Notes: a model not told the origin generated them from the sequence alone. A stretch of DNA of 64,000 nt from Arthrobacter sp. ISL-48 (GCF_018613805.1 NZ_JAGGPL010000003.1:1-64000); one strand, 5' to 3'. Counted from the stretch's first letter, positions 1 through 10,008 are shown. Numbers and translations are program-made.

Positions 1-39
1 GCTGGTCCATGACAGTTCTTGCTCTTCCAAATGTGGCAC
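1..39 (-). CDS. tkt: transketolase, N-terminal fragment (runs off the window)
   Basis: Only the first 13 codons lie in the window. Read from the minus strand they give VPHLEEQELSWTS, which matches the start of actinobacterial transketolases (EEQELSW followed by T-D/S). I place the start at GTG (39-37) because a purine-rich GAGAGGGG lies about 10 nt upstream; TTG at 30 is the alternative. Transketolase moves two-carbon units in the pentose phosphate pathway using thiamine diphosphate. Divergent tkt and ctaB is a common actinobacterial arrangement, which supports the call despite the short length. Confidence 0.7.
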   Translation of the reverse strand, partial: MPHLEEQELSWTS

Positions 40-573
40 GAAAACCGGGCCCCTCTCTGTGCTGATGGCAGGCGGCACACAGGATCCGCGTAAAGGCACG
101 CTGTGTGGCGCCCGCTGCGGTGTGTACCAGCCGTTCACCATCGAAACGTTGATCTTTTACTCAGCCACTGGCAGCTCCGGGAATGCGCTTTCCATTCCTT
201 CCTTGCTGCGTGCTGATCTGGTGACAGCTTAGCTCCATTCCACTCTTCGGGCGGCGCAAATCTCACGTTTTGGACGCAATTTCAGCTTTTATGAATTGCT
301 CTGGGCCGGGGTTGAGTTAATCTGCTCGAATCGGGCCGCGAGCAATCATGAGGGCCAATGGAGGCGGCATCTGTCCGAATTGGGCAAGGTATGATATTTG
401 GAGGCTTATGCCGGATGGCCAGACCCTTTAGAGGGGTTGCCGGAGCCTTTCCGGCCGTTATACGGACCTCCGGAGATACGAATCTCCGGAGCGGACGGCA
501 CCAGTTTCCGTGAGTGCCGGTGTAACACCGCCGCACAAGCTGCACAGCACAGACAGAACTGCCAACAGAACGG
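40..573. other. tkt-ctaB intergenic region
   Basis: This stretch of over 500 bases separates the divergent tkt and ctaB genes. I see no convincing coding frame: the frames that cross it are antisense continuations into ctaB. It holds a TATGAT hexamer at 390-395 that could be a -10 element for ctaB, and a perfect hairpin at 468-491 described separately. I could not identify a clear tkt promoter. Confidence 0.5.
468..491 (+). promoter_or_regulatory. perfect 10-bp stem-loop in the ctaB leader
   Basis: The arms CTCCGGAGAT (468-477) and ATCTCCGGAG (482-491) are exact complements around an ACGA tetraloop, ending about 80 nt before the ctaB start. There is no U-tract, so a simple intrinsic terminator is unlikely. 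It could be an RNA leader structure or a protein-binding palindrome. The structure is seen directly; its function is inferred. Confidence 0.45.
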
Positions 574-1533
574 GTGACTGCCACCGTGAGCACAACCGAT
601 ACGCCGCTGAACGCTTCCCGGGCCCGAGGGGGAGCGGGATTGGCCCGTAAGGCCAAGGCGTATCTCGCCCTCACGAAACCCCGGGTCATCGAGCTCCTCC
701 TGGTCAGCACCCTGCCCACCATGATCTACGCGGAGCGAGGCTTCCCCTCCCTCGGCCTGATCCTGGCCACACTGATAGGCGGTGCCTTTGCCGCCGGCAG
801 TGCCGGAGCGTTCAACTGCTACATTGACCGGGACATTGACAAATTGATGCACCGGACCGAAAACCGTCCGCTGGTAACCGGAGAGGTGACGCCCCGCGAG
901 GCGCTCATTTTCTCCTGGCTTCTGGGGGTGGCCGCCATTGTCATCCTGTGGTTCGGTGCCAACCCGCTGGCTGCCTGGCTCGGCGTGGGCGCGATCTTCT
1001 TCTACGTCGTGATCTACACGATCATCCTCAAGCGCCGCACCGCACAGAACATTGTGTGGGGCGGCGCAGCGGGCTGCTTCCCGGTGCTCATCGCATGGGC
1101 CGCCGTGACCAACTCCGTGGAGTGGCCGGCCGTCATCCTGTTCATGGTGATCTTCCTCTGGACGCCGCCGCACTACTGGCCCCTTTCCATGCGCTACGGC
1201 GAGGACTACCGCAACGCCAAGGTGCCCATGCTCGGTGCCATTGCAGGAGCGAAGGTAGTTTCGGTCCAGGTGGTCCTGTACGCATGGGCCATGGTGGCGT
1301 GTTCGCTGCTGATGGTTCCGGCCGGCCGTGCCGGGTGGGTCTACACCGTCACTGCGGTGCTGGCTGGCGCATGGTTCCTGTACGAATCGCACTCCCTGTA
1401 CAACCGCGCCCACCGTGAGGACATCTCGGACAAACGCGCAATGAAGGTTTTCCACGGCTCCATCAGCTACCTCACACTGCTGTTCATTGCGCTGGCCGTC
1501 GATCCGTTCGTCGGTTCCGCAGTCATGGGCTGA
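574..1533 (+). CDS. ctaB: protoheme IX farnesyltransferase (heme O synthase)
   Basis: CtaB attaches a farnesyl group to heme b to make heme O, the first dedicated step toward heme A for aa3 cytochrome oxidase. It is an integral membrane protein of the UbiA prenyltransferase family. The 319-residue length is normal. The prenyl-diphosphate-binding region [12 protein letters not shown] (about residue 86) is present, with about nine hydrophobic segments, and [10 protein letters not shown] follows further on. The GTG start at 574 was kept; another GTG at 586 is possible. It converges on ctaA, which does the next step in the pathway, across a repeat region. Divergent from tkt. Confidence 0.95.
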   Translation: MTATVSTTDTPLNASRARGGAGLARKAKAYLALTKPRVIELLLVSTLPTMIYAERGFPSLGLILATLIGGAFAAGSAGAFNCYIDRDIDKLMHRTENRPLVTGEVTPREALIFSWLLGVAAIVILWFGANPLAAWLGVGAIFFYVVIYTIILKRRTAQNIVWGGAAGCFPVLIAWAAVTNSVEWPAVILFMVIFLWTPPHYWPLSMRYGEDYRNAKVPMLGAIAGAKVVSVQVVLYAWAMVACSLLMVPAGRAGWVYTVTAVLAGAWFLYESHSLYNRAHREDISDKRAMKVFHGSISYLTLLFIALAVDPFVGSAVMG

Positions 1534-1546
1534 CCACCCCACCAAA

Positions 1547-1685
1547 ACCCTCTCTCACCTTCCGCCCGGTTTCACCAAACCCTCTCTCAGATCCTGCAGG
1601 GTTTCACCAAACCCTCTCTCAGATCCTGCAGGGTTTCACCAAACCCTCTCTCAGATGCTGCAGGGAAATCCAAAACCCTCCTCCA
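1547..1685 (+). repeat. left tandem repeat array, 32-bp unit, five copies
   Basis: ACCCTCTCTCA recurs at 1547, 1579, 1611 and 1643 at exactly 32-bp intervals, with a decayed fifth copy at 1675 (ACCCTCCTCCA). The two central units also share the linker AGATCCTGCAGGG then TTTCACCAA. The reverse complement carries the TGAGAGAGGGT core of the right array. It starts 13 bp past the ctaB stop codon. Linkers are conserved between units, so this is a tandem repeat and not a CRISPR array. Confidence 0.9.
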
Positions 1686-1782
1686 CCTCTGAGCTGCTCC
1701 TCGGGAGTCGGAACTGAATTTCTCAGTCCAACTTCAAGGGAGCGGTTCAAAGTCCGGGAGGGTTTTCCATGCACGCCGGAAG

Positions 1783-1921
1783 TGAGAGAGGGTCGCCCGC
1801 AGGCGTGCAGGAAGTGAGAGAGGGTCGCCCGCAGGCGTGCAGGAAGTGAGAGAGGGTCGGCCGCAGGGGTGCAGGAAGTGAGAGAGGGTTGCCCGCAGGC
1901 GTGCAGGAAGTGAGAGAGGGT
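1783..1921 (+). repeat. right tandem repeat array, 32-bp unit, five copies, inverted to the left array
   Basis: TGAGAGAGGGT occurs at 1783, 1815, 1847, 1879 and 1911, again at exactly 32-bp intervals. The linker is CGCCCGCAGGC then GTGCAGGAAG, with small changes in the third and fourth linkers. Aligned with the reverse complement of the left array, the 11-bp core and a TGCAGGA block fall at identical offsets, while the 11 bp between them differ. The two arrays are therefore inverted relatives. The array lies between the convergent genes ctaB and ctaA, about 60 bp past the ctaA stop codon. Confidence 0.9.
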
Positions 1922-1984
1922 CTTGAAGGGAAAGCACCCTGGCCCTTGGACCGGAGCGCCTCTGTTCAGGGCTATTTGCTGCGG

Positions 1985-2929
1985 CTACTTGACCGGGCTT
2001 GAGCGGGCGACGTCGGCGGTGTTGGTTGCCGCGCCCATCAGCAGCGCGGCCCCCAGCATGTGGGCGCCCACCAGCAGAACGGGGATGCCGTTGTAATACT
2101 GCGAGAAGCCGATGATCGCCTGCAGGACTGTCACGGCGAGCAGCATGAGCGCCGCGGCGCGAAAAGGCCCGGAGATCCGCCCGGTAAAGACCATCACCAG
2201 CGCGAAAACGGCTCCGGCGGTGATCAGGTAGGCAGGAACGGCATGAATGTGGGAGAACAGGTCCCAGCCAAGGCCGTTGCGTGGCGCATCGGCATCGCCG
2301 GCATGGGGGCCGGCGCCGGTGACTACCACGCCGAGCATCACTGCGATGGACGAGAAAAGCGCGACGGCGGCCGTCACCGGACGCAGCACCCCTGGCAGGG
2401 CGGGAAGCCGGACGGTAGCAAACCGCCCCGTCCTGCCGTAGGCGCGGTTGACGAGCAGCGTGGCTAACACCACGAGGGCCATGGACACGAGGAAGTGCAG
2501 GCCCACAACCCAGGGGTTGAGGTTGGTCAGGACGGTGATTCCGCCGATCACGGCCTGGGCGGGAATGCTGGCCAGCAGGCCCAGCGCAAGCAGGAAAAGA
2601 TCCTTGCGTTCCTTGCGGAGGTTCCAGAGGTAGACCAGCATCAGCGCGGCCACGGCGGCCAGGGCAAAGGTCAGCAGCCGGTTTCCGAACTCGATGAAGC
2701 CGTGGATCCCCATTTCGGGGGTGTTGACCAGGGAGGTGTCAGTGCAGCGGGGCCAGGTAGGGCATCCGAGGCCGGATGCTGTCAGCCTGACGGCGCCGCC
2801 GGTGACCACCAGAAGGGTCTGGCCGACCAGGGATGCCAGGGCCAGGCGGCGGATCCGGATGTCGACGGTGCGGGGCAGCCTGGAGGCAAGGCGGCCGGCA
2901 AACTGGGGAAGGCGTGAAGCCGTGCTCAC
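1985..2929 (-). CDS. ctaA: heme A synthase (CtaA/COX15 family)
   Basis: CtaA oxidises the C8 methyl group of heme O to give heme A for cytochrome c oxidase. The protein is about 314 residues with eight predicted membrane helices. The family signature GGAVRLTASGLGCPTWPRC is clear near residue 45, including the paired cysteines of the extracellular loop. Conserved histidines occur in GIHGFIEFGNR, VGLHF, SHIHAVPAY and VGAHMLG, as expected for the heme ligands. I chose the GTG start giving VSTASRLPQFAG, 7 bp past the upstream permease stop; an earlier in-frame start at 2977 would overlap that gene by 40 bp. It is the last gene of a likely operon with the ABC-2 exporter. Confidence 0.93.
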   Translation of the reverse strand: MSTASRLPQFAGRLASRLPRTVDIRIRRLALASLVGQTLLVVTGGAVRLTASGLGCPTWPRCTDTSLVNTPEMGIHGFIEFGNRLLTFALAAVAALMLVYLWNLRKERKDLFLLALGLLASIPAQAVIGGITVLTNLNPWVVGLHFLVSMALVVLATLLVNRAYGRTGRFATVRLPALPGVLRPVTAAVALFSSIAVMLGVVVTGAGPHAGDADAPRNGLGWDLFSHIHAVPAYLITAGAVFALVMVFTGRISGPFRAAALMLLAVTVLQAIIGFSQYYNGIPVLLVGAHMLGAALLMGAATNTADVARSSPVK

Positions 2930-2936
2930 GGATATC

Positions 2937-3734
2937 TCAATTCCACTTGAACCAACGGATGGCTGCCGCCCCGGCAATGAGGGTCCAGAGCAGCAGGATA
3001 AGGGCGGCCCCGCCGTTCAGCGTTCCGTACAGGAACGCCGCCCGCAAGGCCTCGCCGAGCGCGCCGGAGGGCAGATAATGGACTACGCCCTGGGCTGCGG
3101 CCGGCAGCCGGTCCGCAGGAATGACGATCCCGCCCAGGGCGCCCAGCAGGATCCACAACAGGTTGGTGATGGCCAGGGTGGCCTCGGGGCGGACGGTTCC
3201 CGCAACCAACAACCCCAGTGCGGTGAAGGCCGCAGCACCAAGGACCAGGAGGGCCAGGCCGGGAAGCCAGCCTGCGGCCAGCGGCCGCCAGCCCAACGGC
3301 AAGGCCACGGCGGTGACCACGGCAAGCTGCACAGCCAGCACCACCAGAACAGCCAACACCTTACCCGCAATGAGGCCGGGGCGTCCCAGGGGTGTGGTGG
3401 ACAGGAATCGGAGAACGCCGTACCGGCGGTCGAACCCCGTGGAAATACCCTGTCCCGTGAACGCTGTAGACATTGCGCAGAGCGCCAGGATGCCAGGGAC
3501 CGCAACATTGATGCGGCTCGCCCCCATTCCGTCCAGGAAGGGGGTTACGGTGAGGCCCACCAATGCAAGGAGCGGCAGCACCACGGCCAGGATCAGCTGC
3601 TCGCCGTTCCTGAGCATCGTCACGGACTCATACTTTCCCTGCAACAGGATCCGGCGCAGCAGCGGTGCCGCCGCCTGTGGTGCAGCACCGTGAGAGGCGG
3701 ACGACGGTACGGGTGGGGACGACAGCTTGCTCAC
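2937..3734 (-). CDS. ABC-2 type transporter permease
   Basis: This 265-residue membrane protein has about six hydrophobic segments and the ABC-2 look: an N-terminal helix LAVVLPLLALVGLTV, a loop with GFDRRYGVLRFLSTTPL, then paired helices. That loop (YGVLRFLSTTPLGR) is the usual coupling region of the YadH/DrrB-type permease family. Its start overlaps the stop of the upstream ATPase by 4 bp, so the two are translationally coupled and form one exporter. The substrate is unknown. The same exporter-ctaA neighbourhood is known in M. tuberculosis (Rv1456c-Rv1458c), so a link to respiration or heme handling is plausible but inferred. Confidence 0.88.
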   Translation of the reverse strand: MSKLSSPPVPSSASHGAAPQAAAPLLRRILLQGKYESVTMLRNGEQLILAVVLPLLALVGLTVTPFLDGMGASRINVAVPGILALCAMSTAFTGQGISTGFDRRYGVLRFLSTTPLGRPGLIAGKVLAVLVVLAVQLAVVTAVALPLGWRPLAAGWLPGLALLVLGAAAFTALGLLVAGTVRPEATLAITNLLWILLGALGGIVIPADRLPAAAQGVVHYLPSGALGEALRAAFLYGTLNGGAALILLLWTLIAGAAAIRWFKWN

Positions 3735-4699
3735 CGAATGTCCTTTCCGGAAATGTCAAGGAAAACATCTTCCAGGCTGCGTGCCTCCAGGCTCATGGAG
3801 CCAGGCATCACGCCGTGGGCGGCCCACCAGGATGCCAGCGACGCGAGGTCCTGGGGCGTGAGGGCACCGGTGGCGACATAACTGCCTGCGCGTGTCTCAC
3901 TGACTGCAATGGATTCGGGGAGGACGCCGGCAAAGTCCAGGCCTGCCGGCGCCTCAAAGAAGAGAGTCCTGACGTGGTCAGTGCCGGCTTCCACGACAGG
4001 GTCCCGCTGGAGGAGCTGGGACACGGTTCCTTCAGCTACGTTCCGCCCCGCGTCGATGATGTAGACGTAGTCAGCCAGCCGCTGCGCATCATCCATTAGA
4101 TGGGTAGTGAGGATGATGCCCATGCCACCGGTGCGGAGTTCGGAGATCAGGTCAAACACGAGTTGCCGCGACTGGGGGTCCAGGCCTGCGCTGGGCTCAT
4201 CGAGGAACAGGACTTCGGGATCGCCGATCAGGGCCGCGGCGAGGGCCAGCCGCTGTTTCTGTCCGCCGGAAAGCCGGCGCACGGTGGTCCGGCTGAAAGT
4301 GTCGATGCCCAGCCGCTGAACCAGCTCGTCCAACCGCCGGGGACGTGAGTACATGCCGGCGATGTGCTTCAGGAGGGGGATAGGACGGGCCGACGGCGGG
4401 AGGCCGCCATCCTGAAGCATGATGCCAACGCGTGACCGCAGTTCGGCGCCCGCCCGGGCGGGGTCGTGGCCCAGCAGGGAGATGCTTCCGCCGGTGCGTT
4501 TCTGAAGACCCTGGGCGCACTCGATGGTGGTAGTCTTGCCAGCTCCGTTGGCTCCAAGGAGGGCGGTGACCTGGCCGGCTTCGGCGGCAAGCGAGACGCC
4601 GCTGACCACCCTGAGCATCTTTCCATCCAGGCTGGCCAGCGGACCTACATCCTTGATTAACCCGCTGATGGACAGGACGGGGGATTCTGGGGAACGCAC
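3731..4699 (-). CDS. ABC transporter ATP-binding protein (exporter)
   Basis: The ATPase subunit is 322 residues. Walker A is GANGAGKTTT (about residue 49), the Q-loop lies in IMLQDGG, the signature is LSGGQKQR, Walker B is VLFLDEPSAGLD and the switch histidine is in TTHLMDD. The C-terminal 90 residues form the extra domain typical of CcmA/DrrA-type exporters. The start is GTG at 4699, 6 nt after a TAGAAT hexamer, which suggests a leaderless transcript. It heads the operon with the permease and ctaA and diverges from sufR. The substrate is unknown. Confidence 0.9.
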   Translation of the reverse strand: MRSPESPVLSISGLIKDVGPLASLDGKMLRVVSGVSLAAEAGQVTALLGANGAGKTTTIECAQGLQKRTGGSISLLGHDPARAGAELRSRVGIMLQDGGLPPSARPIPLLKHIAGMYSRPRRLDELVQRLGIDTFSRTTVRRLSGGQKQRLALAAALIGDPEVLFLDEPSAGLDPQSRQLVFDLISELRTGGMGIILTTHLMDDAQRLADYVYIIDAGRNVAEGTVSQLLQRDPVVEAGTDHVRTLFFEAPAGLDFAGVLPESIAVSETRAGSYVATGALTPQDLASLASWWAAHGVMPGSMSLEARSLEDVFLDISGKDIR

Positions 4700-4705
4700 C
4701 CCAAC

Positions 4706-4711
4706 ATTCTA
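4706..4711 (-). promoter_or_regulatory. putative -10 element for the ABC exporter operon
   Basis: TAGAAT on the minus strand ends 6 nt before the GTG start at 4699. There is no separate Shine-Dalgarno, so the transcript is probably leaderless. No convincing -35 was found. Confidence 0.45.
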
Positions 4712-4790
4712 CGGGATGTAGTACTAGATTCCGGATCCTGGCCCCCGACGCAGGTCAGCCTCGCCTTACTGGAATGGGGGACTAAATTAC

Positions 4791-4808
4791 GACATGATTG
4801 TGTTGTGT
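4791..4808 (+). promoter_or_regulatory. candidate SufR promoter/operator
   Basis: CATGAT (4793-4798) ends 6 nt before the GTG at 4805, which fits a leaderless start. An imperfect palindrome overlaps it, with arms ACGACA (4790-4795) and TGTTGT (4802-4807) around TGATTG. A repressor bound here would cover the -10 and the start codon. Autorepression is known for SufR proteins; use of this particular site is an inference. Confidence 0.35.
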
Positions 4809-5646
4809 ATTCCATGAGCAATGCTACTGCTGTGCCTTTTGCCGGGCACGGTGCGCCACGCACCACCACTGAGCGGGGCCATCTAGGCGCCGTGCCGCTG
4901 GCGGACGCGGACGAGCGTACCCGCGACCGGGTCCTCGGTGCTGTGCTGGAGCATGGACCCATTAGTGCAGCGGAACTGGGCGACATGCTGGGCTTTACGC
5001 CCGCCGCCGTCCGCCGCCACCTGGATCACCTTTCCCGTAGTGGCGTCATCGAGGTCAAGCGGGTGGCCAGGGCCGGCGCCGGCGCGGGCCGCCCCGCGCG
5101 CCGCTATGTCCTCAGCTCGCAGGGTCAGTCCACCCTCGGTAATGACTACCTTGATATCGCAACCGTGGCGCTCAGGCAGCTCCAGGAAGTGGCCGGCGAC
5201 GAAGCAGTGCGGGCGTTCGCCGTCGAGCGTTTTGCGGACATGGAGCGCCGGTACGCACCGGAGATCGAGCAGGCGGGCCCGGATATCACGGCTCGTGCGC
5301 GCGCACTCTCCGAAGCCCTCAGCCGCGACGGTTTCGTGGCGTCGGCCGCCTCGATCGAGGCGAAAGCCCCCTTGCCCGCTGCACTTTCGAGCGTCCAGCT
5401 GTGCCAGGGCCACTGCCCCATCCAGCAGCTCGCAGCCCAGTTCCCCGTCTTCTGCGACGTGGAGACAGAAGTGTTCGCCCGCCTGGTTGGCGTTGACGTG
5501 CGCAGGCTGTCCACTCTGGCGCGCGGGGGCCACGTCTGCACCACCCACATACCCACGGGCCGGCTGGCTGCCGGCGGACCAAAGGTCCCGCCTGCAGCCC
5601 CCGCCAGCCCGGATGAAGTAACCAACCATCTGCAAGAAAGGCCGTG

Positions 5647-5647
<1 letters not shown>
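4805..5647 (+). CDS. sufR: SufR-like [Fe-S] transcriptional regulator of the suf operon
   Basis: SufR-family regulators sense iron-sulfur cluster supply and repress the suf operon. The 280-residue protein has an N-terminal winged helix (about residues 45-85, [20 protein letters not shown] and [13 protein letters not shown]), followed by the basic wing [15 protein letters not shown] cysteine set near residue 200 (CQGHC, then FCDVE) plus a later cysteine (HVCTTH) are the probable [4Fe-4S] ligands. Its stop overlaps the sufB start (TGATG), which couples the two. GTG at 4805 is preferred because of the CATGAT hexamer 6 nt upstream; ATG at 4814 is the alternative. Confidence 0.88.
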
Positions 5648-7110
<1,463 letters not shown>

Positions 7111-7112
7111 CG

Positions 7113-8399
7113 ATGACTGAAATCACTACTGAAAAGGCTCGCATCGGCGCGCCCTCGGCCCAGCCGTTCATTAACGGCTTCACGGAAGAGGGCGAAAGCC
7201 TGTCTCCGATTAATGCCGCCAACTCCAAGGCCCCGCTTGCCGGCGAAGCCGTCAAAAGCCATTCGCATGGCGGCGGCGTTGGCATCCCGGACAGCTCACG
7301 CGCTGGCCGCCTGACGTCCTACAACCTGGTCGACTTCAAACCCCTCACGGGCCTTGAAGAGGACTGGCGGTTCACCCCGCTGAAGCGGCTCCGCGGGCTC
7401 CACAGCGAGGTCCTTGCCGGCGCGGCCCCCACCGTCACCGTCAGCGGTCCGGACAGCATCATGGTGGAAACCGTGGGGCGCAGCGACAAGCGCATCGGCT
7501 CCGCCGGCATCCCGGAGGACCGAGTGTCCGCCAACGCCTGGGAGAACTTCCGCGAAGCCACTGTCATCACCGTTCCCACCGAATTCGTAGCGGACGCCGA
7601 GATCAACGTGGTCATCACCGGCCAAACGTCCGAAGCGGCCGCCCAGCACCTGGTCATCGTGGCGGAAAAGTTCTCCAAGTCAGTTGTGGTCCTGGATCAC
7701 CAGGGTTCGGCAGTCGTCTCCGAAAACGTTGAGATCGTGGTTGAGGACGGCGCGGACCTCACGGTCGTCTCGCTCCAGGAATGGAACGACGACGCCGTCC
7801 ACGCCTCCTCCCAGCAGGCAAGGATCGGCCGCGACGCCAAGCTCAAGCACGTTGTGGTCAGCCTGGGCGGGGACCTCGTCCGCGTCACACCCTCGGCGCG
7901 CTTCACAGAGCCCGGCGGCGAAGCTGAAATGTTCGGCCTGTACTTCGCCGACGCCGGCCAGCACCTGGAGCAGCGGCTCTTCGTGGACCATGCGGTGGCC
8001 AACTGCAAGTCCAACGTGCTCTACAAAGGCGCCCTGCAGGGCCGCAACGCCCACGCAGTGTGGGTGGGCGATGTCCTGATCCGCAAGGAAGCCGAAGGCA
8101 CCGACAGCTACGAGGCCAACCGCAACCTGCTTCTGACTGACGGCGCCCGCGCCGACTCGGTTCCGAACCTGGAAATCGAAACCGGCCTGATCAAGGGCGC
8201 CGGCCACGCCAGCGCCACAGGCCGCCTCGACGACCAGCACCTGTTCTACCTGATGGCACGCGGCATCCCGGAGGATGTTGCACGCCGCCTGGTGGTCCGT
8301 GGCTTCCTCCACGAGATCATCCAGCACATCAAGGTTCCCGCCCTCGAAGAACGGCTGACCGACGCTGTTGAGCGCGAACTCGCCGTGACGAACAACTAG
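7113..8399 (+). CDS. sufD: Fe-S cluster assembly protein SufD
   Basis: SufD partners SufB in the SufBC2D scaffold complex and is needed for iron acquisition in characterised systems. The protein is 428 residues. The C-terminal half carries the family signature GLIKGAGHASATGRLDDQHL followed by FYLMARGIPEDVARRLVVRGF, parallel to the end of SufB. The N-terminal region is variable, as is usual for SufD. It begins 2 nt after the sufB stop, so it is in the same transcript. Confidence 0.95.
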   Translation: MTEITTEKARIGAPSAQPFINGFTEEGESLSPINAANSKAPLAGEAVKSHSHGGGVGIPDSSRAGRLTSYNLVDFKPLTGLEEDWRFTPLKRLRGLHSEVLAGAAPTVTVSGPDSIMVETVGRSDKRIGSAGIPEDRVSANAWENFREATVITVPTEFVADAEINVVITGQTSEAAAQHLVIVAEKFSKSVVVLDHQGSAVVSENVEIVVEDGADLTVVSLQEWNDDAVHASSQQARIGRDAKLKHVVVSLGGDLVRVTPSARFTEPGGEAEMFGLYFADAGQHLEQRLFVDHAVANCKSNVLYKGALQGRNAHAVWVGDVLIRKEAEGTDSYEANRNLLLTDGARADSVPNLEIETGLIKGAGHASATGRLDDQHLFYLMARGIPEDVARRLVVRGFLHEIIQHIKVPALEERLTDAVERELAVTNN

Positions 8400-8416
8400 A
8401 CGGCGCGGGACGACAG

Positions 8417-8776
8417 ATGACTGAGGGGCCCAAGGGCGAATTCGTCTGCAAGGTGGATGAAATCCAGCTCAAGCAGGCACTGCGGATCCTGATCGATGAC
8501 TATCCCGTAGCCATCGTCAAGGATTCCATGGGCGAGATCCACGCCATCGGGGACACGTGCTCGCACGCGGACATCTCACTGTCCGAGGGCGAGGTGGAAG
8601 GCTGCATGATCGAATGCTGGGGCCATGGCTCCCAGTTCGATCTACGAAGCGGGGAACCGCTGCAACTGCCGGCCTATGATCCCGTTCCCGTGTTCGCCGT
8701 CGACATCCGTGGCGACGAGGTCTACGTGGACTTCACCAACGTCCTCAACGGCGCCGAAGCGCCGAACTTCAGCTAG
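8417..8776 (+). CDS. Rieske-type [2Fe-2S] ferredoxin in the suf operon
   Basis: This 119-residue protein is a stand-alone Rieske domain. The two cluster-binding motifs are visible: CSHADISL (C-x-H) at about residue 48 and CWGHGSQFDL (C-x2-H) at about residue 67. Length and pattern match small ferredoxin subunits of non-heme dioxygenases (often annotated NirD/HcaC-like), but no oxygenase is nearby. Its place between sufD and sufC suggests a role in electron supply or [2Fe-2S] handling for cluster assembly. That role is inferred from context. Confidence 0.9.
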   Translation: MTEGPKGEFVCKVDEIQLKQALRILIDDYPVAIVKDSMGEIHAIGDTCSHADISLSEGEVEGCMIECWGHGSQFDLRSGEPLQLPAYDPVPVFAVDIRGDEVYVDFTNVLNGAEAPNFS

Positions 8777-8865
8777 CACCACTCTTCAGCACAGCACCAG
8801 AACCAAACTTCCAGACAGAGACCGCCCGGCCGCCGGAAGGCGCGGGGCAAAGGAGAACAAGACAT

Positions 8866-9663
8866 ATGTCTACTCTTGAGATCAAGGACCTGCACGTCAG
8901 CATTGAGACTGAGCAGGGCACCAAGGAGATCCTGAAGGGCGTCAGCCTGACCATCAAGACTGGCCAGACCCACGCGATCATGGGCCCCAACGGCTCCGGC
9001 AAGTCCACACTGGCATCCACCATCGCCGGACACCCTCGCTACAAGGTCACCAGCGGCTCCATCACCATGGACGGCGAAAACGTCCTGGACATGAGCGTTG
9101 ACGAGCGTGCGCGCGCCGGGTTGTTCCTGGCCATGCAGTACCCCGTGGAGGTCCCGGGCGTCAGCATGACCAACTTCCTCCGCACCGCCAAGACGGCCAT
9201 CGACGGCGAAGCACCCAAGCTCCGCACCTGGACCAAGGAAGTCAAGGACGCCATGCAGCAGCTGCGCATCGACGCCGACTTCGCCCAGCGCAACGTCAAC
9301 GAAGGCTTCTCCGGCGGCGAGAAGAAGCGCGTGGAGATCCTCCAGCTGGAGCTCTTCAAGCCGAAGTTCGCCATCCTCGACGAGACCGACTCCGGCCTGG
9401 ACGTGGACGCGCTCAAGGTGGTCTCGGAGGGCGTCAACCGCGCCCATGCCGAGGGCAACATGGGCACACTGCTCATCACGCACTACACCCGCATCCTGCG
9501 CTACATCAAGCCTGACTTCGTGCACGTGTTCGTTGACGGCCAGGTTGTTGAAGAGGGCGGCCCGGAACTGGCTGACCGCCTCGAAGAAGAAGGCTACGAC
9601 CGCTACGCCACCGGCGCCGGGGCAGCCACCATCGCTGCAGCCACAGCAGCAGCACAGGCCTAG
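8866..9663 (+). CDS. sufC: Fe-S cluster assembly ATPase SufC
   Basis: SufC is the ABC-type ATPase of the SufBCD complex in the cytoplasm; it is not a transporter. Walker A GPNGSGKST (about residue 39), signature FSGGEKKR, Walker B FAILDETDSGLD with the SufC-specific DETDSGLDVDAL, and the switch ITHYTRIL are all present. A strong Shine-Dalgarno (AAAGGAG) precedes the ATG. The last 15 residues are an alanine-rich tail (TIAAATAAAQA), probably disordered. sufT follows after 12 bp. Confidence 0.97.
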   Translation: MSTLEIKDLHVSIETEQGTKEILKGVSLTIKTGQTHAIMGPNGSGKSTLASTIAGHPRYKVTSGSITMDGENVLDMSVDERARAGLFLAMQYPVEVPGVSMTNFLRTAKTAIDGEAPKLRTWTKEVKDAMQQLRIDADFAQRNVNEGFSGGEKKRVEILQLELFKPKFAILDETDSGLDVDALKVVSEGVNRAHAEGNMGTLLITHYTRILRYIKPDFVHVFVDGQVVEEGGPELADRLEEEGYDRYATGAGAATIAAATAAAQA

Positions 9664-9675
9664 TTAGGACTTGCC

Positions 9676-10008
9676 ATGACCGAAATCAAAGCGGCCCGCA
9701 CGGGCCTCGAGGACGTTGAAGAGGCACTCAAGGACGTCATCGACCCCGAGCTCGGCGTGAATATCGTTGATTTGGGGCTGCTGTACGGCCTCAAGTACTC
9801 GGACGACGACGGCGCCCTGCTGATCGACATGACGCTGACCACGGCCGCCTGCCCGCTCACCGATGTCCTGGAGGAGCAGGTGGGCAAGGCCCTGGACGGC
9901 GTCGTGGACGACTGGCGCCTGAACTGGGTCTGGATGCCGCCGTGGGGTCCAGAGCGGATCACCGACGACGGCAAGGACCAGATGCGGGCACTCGGCTTCA
10001 ACATCTAG
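9676..10008 (+). CDS. sufT: SufT/MIP18-family metal-sulfur cluster assembly protein (DUF59)
   Basis: The 110-residue protein is a single DUF59/MIP18 domain: the ends are IDPELGVNIVDLGLLY, then MTLTTAACPLTDVLEEQV with the conserved cysteine, and PPWGPERITDDGKDQMRALG. In other organisms SufT helps mature Fe-S proteins. It is the last gene of the suf operon. In M. tuberculosis sufS and sufU lie between sufC and sufT, but here they are missing, so cysteine desulfurase must be encoded elsewhere. Confidence 0.93.
   Translation: MTEIKAARTGLEDVEEALKDVIDPELGVNIVDLGLLYGLKYSDDDGALLIDMTLTTAACPLTDVLEEQVGKALDGVVDDWRLNWVWMPPWGPERITDDGKDQMRALGFNI

Noticed and set aside
1541..1925. CRISPR-like array
   Set aside because: The regular 32-bp period comes from tandem units whose linkers are conserved between copies, so there are no unique spacers. 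No cas genes are in the window.
2694..3881. Plus-strand frame of nearly 400 codons
   Set aside because: It covers the antisense of the ABC permease and ctaA, with no recognisable domain or ribosome-binding site.
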